Source: Methylocystis rosea SV97
Lineage (GTDB): Bacteria > Pseudomonadota > Alphaproteobacteria > Rhizobiales > Beijerinckiaceae
DNA length: 64,000 nt
Assembly: GCF_000372845.1 (NCBI RefSeq)
Contig: NZ_KB889963.1
Location: forward strand, 1,048,127-1,112,126
Direction of reading: 5' to 3'
This document shows, piece after piece, positions 55,135 through 64,000 of this stretch. The translations under genes were made by a program, and so were the position numbers. Below the pieces are notes generated by a model. The model worked only from the letters and a program-made list of their open reading frames with translations. It had not been told where the DNA came from and made no database searches. How positions within the stretch are numbered: position 1 is the first letter of the stretch; every line of letters starts with the position of its first letter.

Positions 55135-56037
55135 TTGGACCGGCTCAACTATCAGCACCTGTATTACTTCTGGATGGTCGCGAAGACGGGCTCGATCAAA
55201 AGCGCCTGTGAAGCGTTGAACCTCGCGCAACCCACGATCAGCGGTCAGCTCGCCCTGTTCGAGAAGGCGATCGGCTCGAAGGTGTTCAAGCGGGAGGGCC
55301 GGAAACTCGATCTAACCGAGCACGGCTGGCTCGTCTTCAATTATGCGCATGAAATATTCAGCGTCGGCGACGAACTGACTAAATGGCTGAAAGGCGCGTC
55401 GGGGGAACCGAGCCGCAATCTTAAGGTCGGCGTCTGCGACGGCGTCGATATGTCGATCGCGCTGCGACTGCTGTCGCGCGCACTGAATGCTCAGCATCCG
55501 CCGACGCTCTGCTGCGCCAGTAGTGACGCGGAACGCGTGCTGCAGGATTTGCGACTGCGCGCCTACGATCTTGCGATCCTGACCGCGCCCCCGGTGTGTT
55601 CCGATCCCAACGCCACGTCCAGCCACCTCCTTGCGACCCTCGAAATCTCGCTGTTCGGCCCGGCGGCCAAAGTGAAGAGCCATAGCAAGGGCTTTCCGCA
55701 GTCGCTTCACCGCGCGCCCGTGGTATTGCCAATTCAGAAAAGCTCGCTGCGACAATCGCTGGATCATTGGCTCCAAATTCAAGGAATTGAACCGGACATC
55801 AAGTCGGAAATCGGGAATAGCGAACTGCGAAAGAGCGTCGCCGCGAGTTGCGACGCACTGACTTTCGCGCCGACTGACGCGCGGCAGGAAGTCCGCCAGC
55901 GCTATGGGCTGGAAGTTATCGGCGCGATCCATGGCGTGGAAGAGAGAATCTACGCGGTGACAACTCAAAGGAAAATAAGGAATCCCGCCATCGCGCAGAT
56001 TATCGGGGGCATCGACGCCCGCGAGCTACTCCCTTGA
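55135..56037 (+). CDS. LysR-type regulator, NhaR-like
   Basis: A 300-residue LysR-family regulator. The N-terminal helix-turn-helix is of the NhaR kind (NYQHLYYFWMVAKTGSIKSAC, LNLAQPTISGQLALFEKAIG, LTEHGWLVFNYAHEIFSVGDE). The effector-binding domain follows from about residue 95. It starts at TTG 55135 with a weak ribosome site; the MDRLNYQHLYYFW start fits the family. It is divergent from the efflux operon, which it probably controls, and its 3' end overlaps the facing LysR gene by 12 bp. Confidence 0.88.
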   Translation: MDRLNYQHLYYFWMVAKTGSIKSACEALNLAQPTISGQLALFEKAIGSKVFKREGRKLDLTEHGWLVFNYAHEIFSVGDELTKWLKGASGEPSRNLKVGVCDGVDMSIALRLLSRALNAQHPPTLCCASSDAERVLQDLRLRAYDLAILTAPPVCSDPNATSSHLLATLEISLFGPAAKVKSHSKGFPQSLHRAPVVLPIQKSSLRQSLDHWLQIQGIEPDIKSEIGNSELRKSVAASCDALTFAPTDARQEVRQRYGLEVIGAIHGVEERIYAVTTQRKIRNPAIAQIIGGIDARELLP

Positions 56038-56940
56038 CGATCGCTGTCGCTCGACGCCGAGGAGCTCTTTCAACAGCGGGTGCTCGAAGCGGCGGCTTCG
56101 GGTAATGGCGTAAAAGGACTCCGTGATTTGACCGAGGCGACAAAGCTCGACCAACGCGCCGGACGCGAGTTCGTCCTTAACCACGACCGGCGGCGCCAGC
56201 GTAACGCTATGGCTCTCTCTGACGATCAGACGCAGCATCGCCATGTCGTCGACTTCGGCAAGCACGATCGGCTTTATGCCCGCTTCGTCAACGATGCGAT
56301 CGAAAGCGATCCTGATCGCCTCTCCGCGCCCGGGGAGAACAATTGGCACTCTTTCGAGATCGTACGGAAATCGAAAAGAAGCGCCTCTGCCTCTTCCTTT
56401 TCTCAGCAGCTCGGGATGACCGATGATGCTGACCGCCTGCTCGGCGATAAGCAGATTCCGCCATTCTGAATTCAGCTCCATGGTCGCCGGCTGATTGGCG
56501 AGCACGAGATCGAGCGCATGCGTTTCCATCTGGGGGAGAAGCTCTCCGAGCGCCCCCGACTTCACGACCAGTTCCACATCCTCGCGGTCGATCAGCGGCT
56601 TGAGAAACTCGATCTGGAAGTTGCGGGACAGCGTGGCGACGGAGCCGATGCGCAGCATCTGACGATGGCCGAGACTCATGCTCTTGAATGTGCTCAGCAG
56701 CTCGTCGCCGGACTTGAAGACCACCTTGGCATAGTCGAAGGCGATGCGCCCCGCTTCGGTCAGGCGAAGCCTGCGGCCATCTCGCTCGAAAAGCGGCTGA
56801 CCGAGCTGCTCCTCTAACGACTTCAGTTGAACCGACAGCGACGAGGGCGATACGTTCAGCAATTTCGCGGCGCGCGTCAGGCCGCCTTCATTTGCGATTG
56901 CCCAGAAGTATCGAAGGTGATGGTAGTTCAGAAAGCTCAT
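56026..56940 (-). CDS. LysR-type regulator, NhaR-like, divergent from ccr
   Basis: A 304-residue paralogue of the facing LysR gene: LNYHHLRYFWAIANEGGLTRAA, LNVSPSSLSVQLKSLEEQLG, LTEAGRIAFDYAKVVFKSGDELL, then a ligand-binding domain with FRFPYDLERVPIVLPGRG. It is divergent from crotonyl-CoA carboxylase/reductase with 295 bp between the starts, so it is a candidate regulator of ccr. Its last 12 bp overlap the other LysR gene tail to tail. Confidence 0.88.
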   Translation of the reverse strand: MSFLNYHHLRYFWAIANEGGLTRAAKLLNVSPSSLSVQLKSLEEQLGQPLFERDGRRLRLTEAGRIAFDYAKVVFKSGDELLSTFKSMSLGHRQMLRIGSVATLSRNFQIEFLKPLIDREDVELVVKSGALGELLPQMETHALDLVLANQPATMELNSEWRNLLIAEQAVSIIGHPELLRKGRGRGASFRFPYDLERVPIVLPGRGEAIRIAFDRIVDEAGIKPIVLAEVDDMAMLRLIVRESHSVTLAPPVVVKDELASGALVELCRLGQITESFYAITRSRRFEHPLLKELLGVERQRSSRE

Positions 56941-57156
56941 AAATCAATCTATGATCGGAACGACTTGCTCCATCAATCGAAATTTTTTTGCGCCGCAGCA
57001 GCGACAGTCTCGCCCTCGATTGGATGGGGCCGACATCGGTCGGTCTAAAAAGGCTGGTTCGGCCATTTCGTCGACTTCCTGCTCCTCTGATCGCATCAGA
57101 CGATCCGCCGCCATCGGGCGACGGCGGCCAGTTCGCTCCTTCCGTTCTCTTTCTTC

Positions 57157-57199
57157 GAACGATTCGTTCTGAACTTCGAATTTTTCACATACTCGAAGT
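57157..57199. promoter_or_regulatory. Palindromes upstream of ccr, candidate LysR operators
   Basis: GAACGA (57157-57162), one base, TCGTTC (57164-57169) is a near-perfect 13-bp palindrome. ACTTCGA (57173-57179) pairs with TCGAAGT (57193-57199) across 13 bp. The pair ends 37 bp before ccr, in an AT-richer stretch (TTTTTCACATACTCGAAG) likely to hold the promoter. LysR proteins bind such paired, loosely spaced dyads. Confidence 0.45.
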
Positions 57200-57235
57200 A
57201 TTCATAGTCTTTTCTGACAGTTGGATTGAGGAGAA

Positions 57236-58507
<1,272 letters not shown>

Positions 58508-58598
58508 TCGGCGACTGTCGGCGATAGAGCCTAAATGGCGGATCCCTTCGCGCCCGACCGCGCGGAGCTCCGCTGAGGGCGGCGCGAAAGGCTCTGTT

Positions 58599-59504
58599 TT
58601 GGAGGATAAACTCTCTCACCTTTCCTGGCTCGAGTCGGAGTCCATCCACATTCTTCGGGAAGCAGCGGCGGAAGCCGAGCGGCCGGTGATGCTGTTCTCG
58701 GCGGGCAAGGATTCAACCGTTCTGGCGCATCTGGCGCTTCGCGCCTTTTATCCGGGGAAGCCGCCATTTCCGCTGCTTCATATCGACTCGACATGGGAAT
58801 TCCAATCCCTCATCGACTTTCGCGATTCCTTCGCGCGAACGCATGGCTTCACGCTGATTGCGCATGCGAACGAAGACGGGCGCGCCGCCGGCATAAACCC
58901 GTTTGATTATGGCGACCGATATACGCTGCTCATGCGCACCGAGCCGCTGAAGGCGGCGCTTGATCACGGAAAATTTGATGTGATTTTCGGCGGCGCGCGG
59001 CGCGACGAAGAGCGGTCGCGGGCAAAGGAACGGATCGTTTCAGTGCGCAGCGACAAGCACGTCTGGGATCCGCGCCAGCAGCGGCCCGAGTTCTGGCGTC
59101 AGTTCAATTTACGCCTCGGCAAAGGGCAATCGGCCCGGGTGTTTCCGCTGTCAAACTGGACCGAGGCGGATTTGTGGGATTACGTGCTGATGCACAAGAT
59201 CGAACTGGCGCCGCTCTATTTCGCGTCGCCGCGGCCGGTCGTCGAGAGAAAGGGTTCGTTCGTCGTCGTTGACGACGAAAGCAGAATGCGATTCCAGTCT
59301 GGCGAGCAGGTCGTGATGAAGACAGTCCGCTTTCGGACACTCGGTTGCTGGCCGGTCACCGGCGCCTTCGAGTCCGAAGCGGCCGATATCGAAACCGTCG
59401 TCGAAGAAACATTGCGTTCGAAATGGTCTGAGCGGCAGGGGCGCATCAGCGACGGCGAGGACGGCGGTTCGCTCGAGCAAAAGAAACGGGAAGGCTACTT
59501 CTAG
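58599..59504 (+). CDS. cysD: Sulfate adenylyltransferase subunit 2 (CysD), without adjacent cysN
   Basis: A 301-residue ATP-pyrophosphatase of the CysD type: LSHLSWLESESIHILREAA, the PP-loop VMLFSAGKDSTVLAHLAL, LHIDSTWEF, NPFDYGDRYT, FGGARRDEERSRAKERI, RVFPLSNWTEADLWDY, RTLGCWPVTGA and the C-terminal EQKKREGYF. It makes APS from sulfate and ATP together with the GTPase CysN, but no cysN follows: the next genes are on the other strand. The only available start is TTG 58599, whose own codons include GGAGG, so the exact start is uncertain. The gap to ccr is 91 bp. Confidence 0.93.
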   Translation: MEDKLSHLSWLESESIHILREAAAEAERPVMLFSAGKDSTVLAHLALRAFYPGKPPFPLLHIDSTWEFQSLIDFRDSFARTHGFTLIAHANEDGRAAGINPFDYGDRYTLLMRTEPLKAALDHGKFDVIFGGARRDEERSRAKERIVSVRSDKHVWDPRQQRPEFWRQFNLRLGKGQSARVFPLSNWTEADLWDYVLMHKIELAPLYFASPRPVVERKGSFVVVDDESRMRFQSGEQVVMKTVRFRTLGCWPVTGAFESEAADIETVVEETLRSKWSERQGRISDGEDGGSLEQKKREGYF

Positions 59505-59608
59505 CAGCACCTGGGATGCTGCCGCGATCGCTGAGTGTGAGATATTTGCAAGAAACATGATCGCCGGCGAGATATTCGGCGGCGAACGGTCTGGGTCCGC
59601 GTCGCGCC

Positions 59609-59872
59609 TCACCAGCCCCAATGATGGCCGCCATGTCCTCGCGGGCTGAAGTAATCGTGACTATGGCCCCAACGGCGGCCGCGGTCTGCGCCCCAATGTC
59701 CTCGGTCGTTACCGATCCAGGCGCCATTGTGGCGATGGCTCTTGATTCCATGAGCGCCGGAATGAGCGCGCGGATTTCCGAACTCAAAGTGGTCGCGCGC
59801 CGACGCGGGCTCCAGCGGGAGGAAGAGTCCGGCAAGCACGACGGCCACCGCCGACATTTCTCTTATTCTCAT
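59609..59872 (-). CDS. Small secreted His/Gly-rich protein
   Basis: An 87-residue protein with a clear signal peptide (MSAVAVVLAGLFLPLEPASA) and a mature part of about 60 residues rich in His, Gly, Arg and Trp (SGAHGIKSHRHNG, GHSHDYF, HGGHHWGW). The composition suggests metal binding in the periplasm; no family is recognised. Convergent with cysD. Confidence 0.65.
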   Translation of the reverse strand: MRIREMSAVAVVLAGLFLPLEPASARDHFEFGNPRAHSGAHGIKSHRHNGAWIGNDRGHWGADRGRRWGHSHDYFSPRGHGGHHWGW

Positions 59873-59945
59873 TCGGAACTCCTATCGATGACGTTTGATT
59901 AGGCGGACTCGTCTGACCGCGGAAAACACGATCGATTTATAGAGT

Positions 59946-60539
59946 TCAATTCAGATCGGCAGCGTCGCTACCAGCCTCTGCCCGCTCAAATTCGCTCACA
60001 CGCCCCAGAACTCCTGTCGTTCGGTTCCATGTGAGGGGCTCGCCAATAACGTCTGCAAACAATACGCGTAGCCGCTCCGTCTGAAAACAAATATGCGGCC
60101 ACCCGTCAGCCGAATTAAAGATTGGCGCGAACTGCGGAGTAGTTGGAAAATGGTGAAGCGTCTGCTGTTCAACCAAGGCTAACACCAACGATTCACGTAA
60201 AGCCCCGAGATCCGTTGAAGTGCTTCCATGTGCAGCATCTAACCAACACAAAAGCCATACTCCGCTCGAACCAAAGGACCCGCGGCTCCGGAATGCACGA
60301 TGGCCATATGCCGAGGTGCGGCCCAACAACTCGGGGGGTGAATCAACCACCAAGGGGTCGACCCATATTCCGACAAACTCCTCGTAGTGCTCCTCATGAA
60401 TTGTCGGGAACCGCGCGTCTCGAAATGCCAGAAACTCTCCAGCTTCCTTGCAAGCGCGGGGAATATCATTGTCAGATCGAACCAAGAGCAGAAGGCACTT
60501 GTCGAACTGTCCCATCGGAGCAGCATCCTCTTCATTCAC
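59946..60539 (-). CDS. Hypothetical protein
   Basis: A 197-residue soluble protein of unknown family, with no signal peptide or membrane helix. Visible pieces are CLLLLVRSDNDIPRACKEAGEFLA near the N terminus, EEHYEEFVGIWVDPLVV, and a middle HHFPTTPQFAPIFN segment. Base composition is a little lower in G+C than in neighbouring genes, so recent acquisition is possible. It stands alone between the His-rich gene and the fhc remnants. Confidence 0.5.
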   Translation of the reverse strand: MNEEDAAPMGQFDKCLLLLVRSDNDIPRACKEAGEFLAFRDARFPTIHEEHYEEFVGIWVDPLVVDSPPELLGRTSAYGHRAFRSRGSFGSSGVWLLCWLDAAHGSTSTDLGALRESLVLALVEQQTLHHFPTTPQFAPIFNSADGWPHICFQTERLRVLFADVIGEPLTWNRTTGVLGRVSEFERAEAGSDAADLN

Positions 60540-60650
60540 TTCTAAGGTCCTATCGGGCTCTCACGTGTGGCGACCGATAAGCCCTCGTTGATTACGAGCG
60601 CATCCTTGTCTCCACGCGCTGTCCCACGAGTGCCGCCGTAGTCCATAGCA

Positions 60651-60734
60651 TCACCCGCAGCCCGTCCCGCTCATGGGGAAGGCTTCGGCGAAATTGTCGT
60701 CTATCGTCACGCCGTTGCGAATTATATCCGGCAT
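60651..60734 (-). pseudogene. 5' fragment of fhcD (formyltransferase subunit of Fhc)
   Basis: Immediately after fhcA, an ATG at 60734-60732 (overlapping the fhcA end) opens a frame reading NGVTIDDNFAEAFPM, the conserved N terminus of formylmethanofuran:H4MPT formyltransferase (FhcD/Ftr). It stops after 27 codons at a TGA. Sequence in another frame to about 60592 may continue it (RVMLWTTAAL), implying a frameshift followed by loss of the rest; intact FhcD is about 300 residues. Confidence 0.7.
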
Positions 60735-62359
60735 GGAACCTCCGCAAAGGCGTCCTTGTGCGGCAGCGCCGCGTCGGGCATGTCGAAAATGCTGCGCGGC
60801 AGGCCGTAAAGCTCGTCGTAATAGGAATCGAGACGCTTCGTGATCTGCCCATCGTAGCGCGGGCGAATATGCAGCGTCTTGCCGCGCGCGTAATGCGAGA
60901 CTTGGCCATCGCGCACGACGAGAGCGCCATCCTTGAACACGAGGGCCGCGCGCCGGAACATGCCGGCGACGTCGCGTCCGGGCTTATAAACGGCGATGTC
61001 GGCGACGGCGCCGGGACCGAGCCGGCCGCGATCGACAAAGCCAAAGAGCTTCGCGGCGCCGGAGCGGCTCATCTGGGCGATTTCGTAAAGCGTGTATTCG
61101 CGCGAAATCGACGGCAGCGTCGTGTGCTCCAGCACCTCGGCCGGAAGGCGCGCAAGATGCTGCGCGCGAAGATCGGCGCTCATCAGCAGCGCGAAGAGCT
61201 CCGGATAGGTCGTGAACGGACCGCCGTTCGGATGGTCGGTGGTGAAGAACACCTGCTCAGGATTTTCAATGAGCAGGAAGAGCTCGAGGCCCGCCGCCCA
61301 TTGAATGGCGTTGTAGTAATTTGAAATCTTATAGACGTAGGGCACGATGCCGCCGCCATTGGCGTCGCCGTCGAAGATCGCGCCCTTCTTCGGGATCGCG
61401 CCGGGCAGGCTGTTAAACTGTTTCAGAACGTCGGACGAAATCGTCACCGTGTCCGAGAACATCACCTGGCCGACGTCGACGGAAACATTTGGATTCGCGT
61501 TGATCTTCTCGGCGAAGAGCGCGCCGGCCGACGAGAAGCCGTTCTTGCCTTCCTTGCCATAGGCGTAGAACTGCACATGCGCGAGATGGAGCGGCAGACC
61601 CTGCGCCGCGTCGATCGTCGCGAGCGCCGTGTCGATATTGCCGGCAAGGCCGAGATTGTTCATGTGCAGATGCAGCGGATGCGCGATGCCCACCGCCTGA
61701 GTCGACTTCTGCAGCGCCTGGAAAATCTGGCGCGACGTCAGCCCGTAAAACGGCACGACGTCGTCCAGTCCGAAGGCGCGCATGTTCTCCTTGAAGGCCT
61801 CGACCCCGCCGGGATTGATGCACTTCAGTCCGAGCGAACGGGTGTTCTCGACGGTCTGCGCGACATAGTCATTGATCGCGCCGTCCGTCTCGCCGTCGCG
61901 CAACATGCCGAGCAGAAAGTCGTCGTTGCCGAGCACGGTGAGCGCGCCCTTGTCGATGATCGGCACGTCGTTGAATTCGAGATGGGTCTGCAGCGCGTGA
62001 TGCGGCGCCATCGCCGGCTCGACGACCGTGGTGAAGCCCATCTGCGCATAGAGACGGCCGGTCTCGTAGCTCGACCATTTGGCCGTCGACAGCGGCGTGT
62101 CGGCGAGCCGCGCGCGAATCGCGCGATGCAGCTCCGGCAGCAGCAGTCGCGCCGTGTTCACATTGCCGCCGGCGATGTGCGAATGGATGTCGATCGCGCC
62201 GGCCATGACGATATGGCCGGAGACGTCGATCCCCTTGTCGGCGCTGCGGCCTTCGGGGCGCTCGACGATGCGGCCGTCCTCGAACCACACGTCGCCGATC
62301 GCGTCCTGGCCGGTCGCCGGATCGACGACATGGCCGCCGCGCAAAACTGTCAGCGCCAT
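60722..62359 (-). CDS. fhcA: Formyltransferase/hydrolase complex subunit A
   Basis: A 545-residue amidohydrolase-type subunit related to formylmethanofuran dehydrogenase FmdA. In methylotrophs the Fhc complex hydrolyses formyl-methanofuran to formate in H4MPT-linked formaldehyde oxidation. The zinc-site motifs are intact: IDIHSHIAGGNVN (HxH), LKCINPGGVEAFKE (carboxylated Lys region), LHLHMNNLG, HLAHVQFYAYG and FFTTDHPNGGPFTTYPE. Further conserved parts are YNAIQWAAGLEL and SREYTLYEIAQMSRSGAAKL. The neighbouring subunit genes are only fragments, so this copy cannot supply a complete complex by itself; it may be a duplicate, or may complement subunits encoded elsewhere. Confidence 0.93.
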   Translation of the reverse strand: MALTVLRGGHVVDPATGQDAIGDVWFEDGRIVERPEGRSADKGIDVSGHIVMAGAIDIHSHIAGGNVNTARLLLPELHRAIRARLADTPLSTAKWSSYETGRLYAQMGFTTVVEPAMAPHHALQTHLEFNDVPIIDKGALTVLGNDDFLLGMLRDGETDGAINDYVAQTVENTRSLGLKCINPGGVEAFKENMRAFGLDDVVPFYGLTSRQIFQALQKSTQAVGIAHPLHLHMNNLGLAGNIDTALATIDAAQGLPLHLAHVQFYAYGKEGKNGFSSAGALFAEKINANPNVSVDVGQVMFSDTVTISSDVLKQFNSLPGAIPKKGAIFDGDANGGGIVPYVYKISNYYNAIQWAAGLELFLLIENPEQVFFTTDHPNGGPFTTYPELFALLMSADLRAQHLARLPAEVLEHTTLPSISREYTLYEIAQMSRSGAAKLFGFVDRGRLGPGAVADIAVYKPGRDVAGMFRRAALVFKDGALVVRDGQVSHYARGKTLHIRPRYDGQITKRLDSYYDELYGLPRSIFDMPDAALPHKDAFAEVPCRI

Positions 62360-62553
62360 GCGCCCTCCGAAACTTCCGCCATGATGGCGCCGATCGCCTG
62401 CGCCACGCTCGGCGCGTCCGTCGGCGCGCTTGCCCTGCGCAGCGTCATGCCGCCGGTTTCCTGACTCATCAGCACCGCGTCATGCGTGACGCCGACCACG
62501 AAGATGTCGCTGCCCGACTCGGAAAAAGAGACAAATTCCCCTCGACGTAACAG
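62350..62553 (-). pseudogene. 3' fragment of fhcB
   Basis: A frame that stops at 62350 and overlaps the fhcA start by 10 bp, as a coupled upstream gene would. It encodes DIFVVGVTHDAVLMSQETGG and SAPTDAPSVAQAIGAIMAEV, which I read as the C terminus of FhcB (related to formylmethanofuran dehydrogenase subunit B). The frame is open to a TAA at 62556-62554, but the sequence above about 62520 turns AT-rich and no longer looks coding, so the break lies there. Assignment rests on position and weak similarity. Confidence 0.55.
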
Positions 62554-62806
62554 TTATTCGCCTATACTAGACGCGCGCAAACCTTGTTTAAATTTCTCTT
62601 TATCGAATAATCTATTTCATAATGACGAACTCGTTTTCCATTTGTATGGTTCCGCAAATTCCGGGCGGGCGCCTAGCGATCCGCCCACCTTGCGTGAGAT
62701 GGCCGCGCGTCTCGCAGGATGGCAATCTCCGCCGAAGTGATCAAGCCATGTGGCTAAGAGCATTTGCTCGGCGTCACAACTCAAGATACTCCAGCCAGAA
62801 CAGATG

Positions 62807-64000
62807 CTATAGCGGGATGTTATCATGCTTCTTCCTCGGCTTTTCAAAAACCTTTCCACGGAGCAGAGCGAGTGAGCGAGCAATTCGCTTTCGCGTGTCG
62901 CGCGGCGCAATCACCGCGTCGACGTAACCTCTTTCTGCAGCCGCAAAAGGCGACAGAAATTGCTGTTCATACTCTCTGATACGGCAGGACATCTTATCTT
63001 CGTCGCGAATGTCGGCGCGAAAGATGATTTCGACGGCGCCCTTTGCGCCCATGACGGCGATCTGCGCCGACGGCCAGGCGTAGTTGACGTCGCCGCGCAG
63101 ATGTTTCGAGGACATGACGGCATAGGCGCCGCCAAACGCCTTGCGCGTGATGACCGTCACTTTCGGCACCGTCGCTTCGGCGTATGCGAACAGCAGTTTC
63201 GCGCCATGCTTGATCAGGCCGCCATATTCCTGCGCCGTGCCGGGTAGAAATCCCGGCACGTCGACAAAGGTGACGATCGGAATGTTGAAGCAGTCGCAAA
63301 AACGCACGAAACGCGCCGCCTTCTTGGAGGCGTCGATGTCGAGCACGCCGGCGAGCACGAGAGGCTGATTGGCGACGAAACCGACCGTGCGCCCTTCGAT
63401 GCGGCCGAAGCCGATCACGATATTGCGCGCATGGGCATCTTGTATCTCGAAGAAGTCAGCCTCGTCGACAATCTTATGGATGAGCTCCTTGATGTCGTAC
63501 GGCTTGTTCGGATTATCCGGAACAATTGTGTCGAGCGATTCGTCGAGCCGGTCCACCTCGTCGAAAGCGGGCCATTCCGGCGGCTCCTCCTGGTTGGAGG
63601 AGGGCAGGAAATCGATCAGCCTGCGCATCTGCAGGAGCGTTTCGACGTCGTTGTCGTATGCGCGATCGGCGATCGAGCTTTTGGTCGTATGCACCGAAGC
63701 GCCGCCGAGCTCTTCCGCCGTGACGGTCTCATTTGTCACCGTCTTCACGACATCGGGCCCGGTCACGAACATATAGCTCGTGTCGCGCACCATGAAGATG
63801 AAGTCGGTCATCGCCGGCGAGTACACGTCGCCGCCGGCGCAAGGGCCCATGATCACCGAGATTTGCGGAATGACGCCGGAGGCCATCACGTTGCGCTGGA
63901 AGACTTCGCCATAGCCGCCGAGCGCCGCGACGCCTTCCTGAATGCGCGCGCCGCCTGCGTCGAACAGGCCGATGATCGGGGCGCGATTTTTCAGCGCCAT
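62807..64000 (-). CDS. pccB: Acyl-CoA (propionyl-CoA) carboxylase carboxyltransferase subunit, 5' end outside window
   Basis: The last 397 residues of a biotin-dependent carboxyltransferase; about 110 N-terminal residues lie beyond the right edge. Motifs: [45 protein letters not shown], the [14 protein letters not shown] region, then the second crotonase-like domain with [61 protein letters not shown] and [13 protein letters not shown]. The sequence is of the propionyl-CoA carboxylase beta type, which fits the ethylmalonyl-CoA pathway together with ccr. The 253 bp between this gene and the fhcB remnant hold no supported gene. Confidence 0.93.
   Translation of the reverse strand: MALKNRAPIIGLFDAGGARIQEGVAALGGYGEVFQRNVMASGVIPQISVIMGPCAGGDVYSPAMTDFIFMVRDTSYMFVTGPDVVKTVTNETVTAEELGGASVHTTKSSIADRAYDNDVETLLQMRRLIDFLPSSNQEEPPEWPAFDEVDRLDESLDTIVPDNPNKPYDIKELIHKIVDEADFFEIQDAHARNIVIGFGRIEGRTVGFVANQPLVLAGVLDIDASKKAARFVRFCDCFNIPIVTFVDVPGFLPGTAQEYGGLIKHGAKLLFAYAEATVPKVTVITRKAFGGAYAVMSSKHLRGDVNYAWPSAQIAVMGAKGAVEIIFRADIRDEDKMSCRIREYEQQFLSPFAAAERGYVDAVIAPRDTRKRIARSLALLRGKVFEKPRKKHDNIPL

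Noticed and set aside
54809..55219. 136-codon frame in the spacer before the LysR gene
   Set aside because: It overlaps the LysR start in another frame, has no domain and covers the operator-like dyads.
60592..61044. 150-codon minus-strand frame overlapping the fhcA end
   Set aside because: Most of it is a shadow of fhcA; only its last codons might be a frameshifted continuation of the fhcD fragment.

Overview
The window looks like chromosome from a GC-rich, methylotrophic alphaproteobacterium of the Hyphomicrobiales. Methylocystaceae-type methanotrophs would fit, but species cannot be fixed from this sequence. The evidence is a formyltransferase/hydrolase subunit (fhcA, H4MPT-linked C1 oxidation), crotonyl-CoA carboxylase/reductase and a propionyl-CoA carboxylase beta subunit (ethylmalonyl-CoA pathway), phosphoribulokinase with no RuBisCO nearby, a MucR regulator and a Rhizobiales-type outer-membrane barrel. 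No rRNA, CRISPR array or intact insertion sequence was seen; two tRNA genes (Met, Gln) are present.

Layout. (1) 0.1-6 kb: signalling. A FixLJ-like kinase/regulator pair, a stand-alone receiver and a seven-PAS soluble histidine kinase. (2) 6-8.8 kb: an IsdG/HmoA-like monooxygenase and a heavy-metal P-type ATPase broken by one in-frame TAG. (3) 9-28.6 kb: a complete catecholate siderophore locus: TonB-dependent receptor, two small membrane proteins, PepSY membrane protein, Fes-type esterase, MbtH-like protein, a 2400-residue two-module NRPS (C-A-T-C-A-T-TE), an EntS-type exporter, and EntC, EntE, EntB and EntA for 2,3-dihydroxybenzoate. The second A domain carries the serine code; the first has an unfamiliar code, so the product is probably an oligomer of DHB-X-Ser. 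(4) 28.8-31.8 kb: a GluR0-like ligand-gated channel, a small secreted protein, MucR and a ParB-like protein. (5) 31.9-36.3 kb: NagZ, MurQ, an SIS-type NagB and NagA, a muropeptide amino-sugar recycling set. (6) 36.4-40.9 kb: a Tat-exported copper beta-propeller resembling thiocyanate dehydrogenase, followed by a MacB/FtsX-type ABC permease and an unusual ABC ATPase with its own membrane anchor and extracytoplasmic domain. A perfect 24-bp palindrome sits just before the first of these genes. This is the most interesting unit in the window.

(7) 41-48.5 kb: YkgJ-type protein, tRNA-Met, then prk-tkt, an OmpA-like barrel on the other strand, fba-rpe and tRNA-Gln. (8) 48.8-50.2 kb: a 62-residue gene with its own terminator, a decayed nitrobindin-like gene and a membrane protein of unknown role. 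(9) 50.3-57 kb: a tripartite EmrAB/NodT-type efflux operon and two NhaR-type LysR genes whose ends overlap. (10) 57.2-64 kb: ccr, an orphan cysD, small proteins, fhcA flanked by scraps of fhcB and fhcD, and the 3' part of a carboxyltransferase gene that runs off the right edge.

Themes: iron acquisition in the left half; central carbon metabolism of a serine-cycle/ethylmalonyl-CoA methylotroph in the right half; and, between them, a possible copper-dependent thiocyanate or related sulfur/nitrogen oxidation unit. All functions are read from sequence motifs and family knowledge without database searches.
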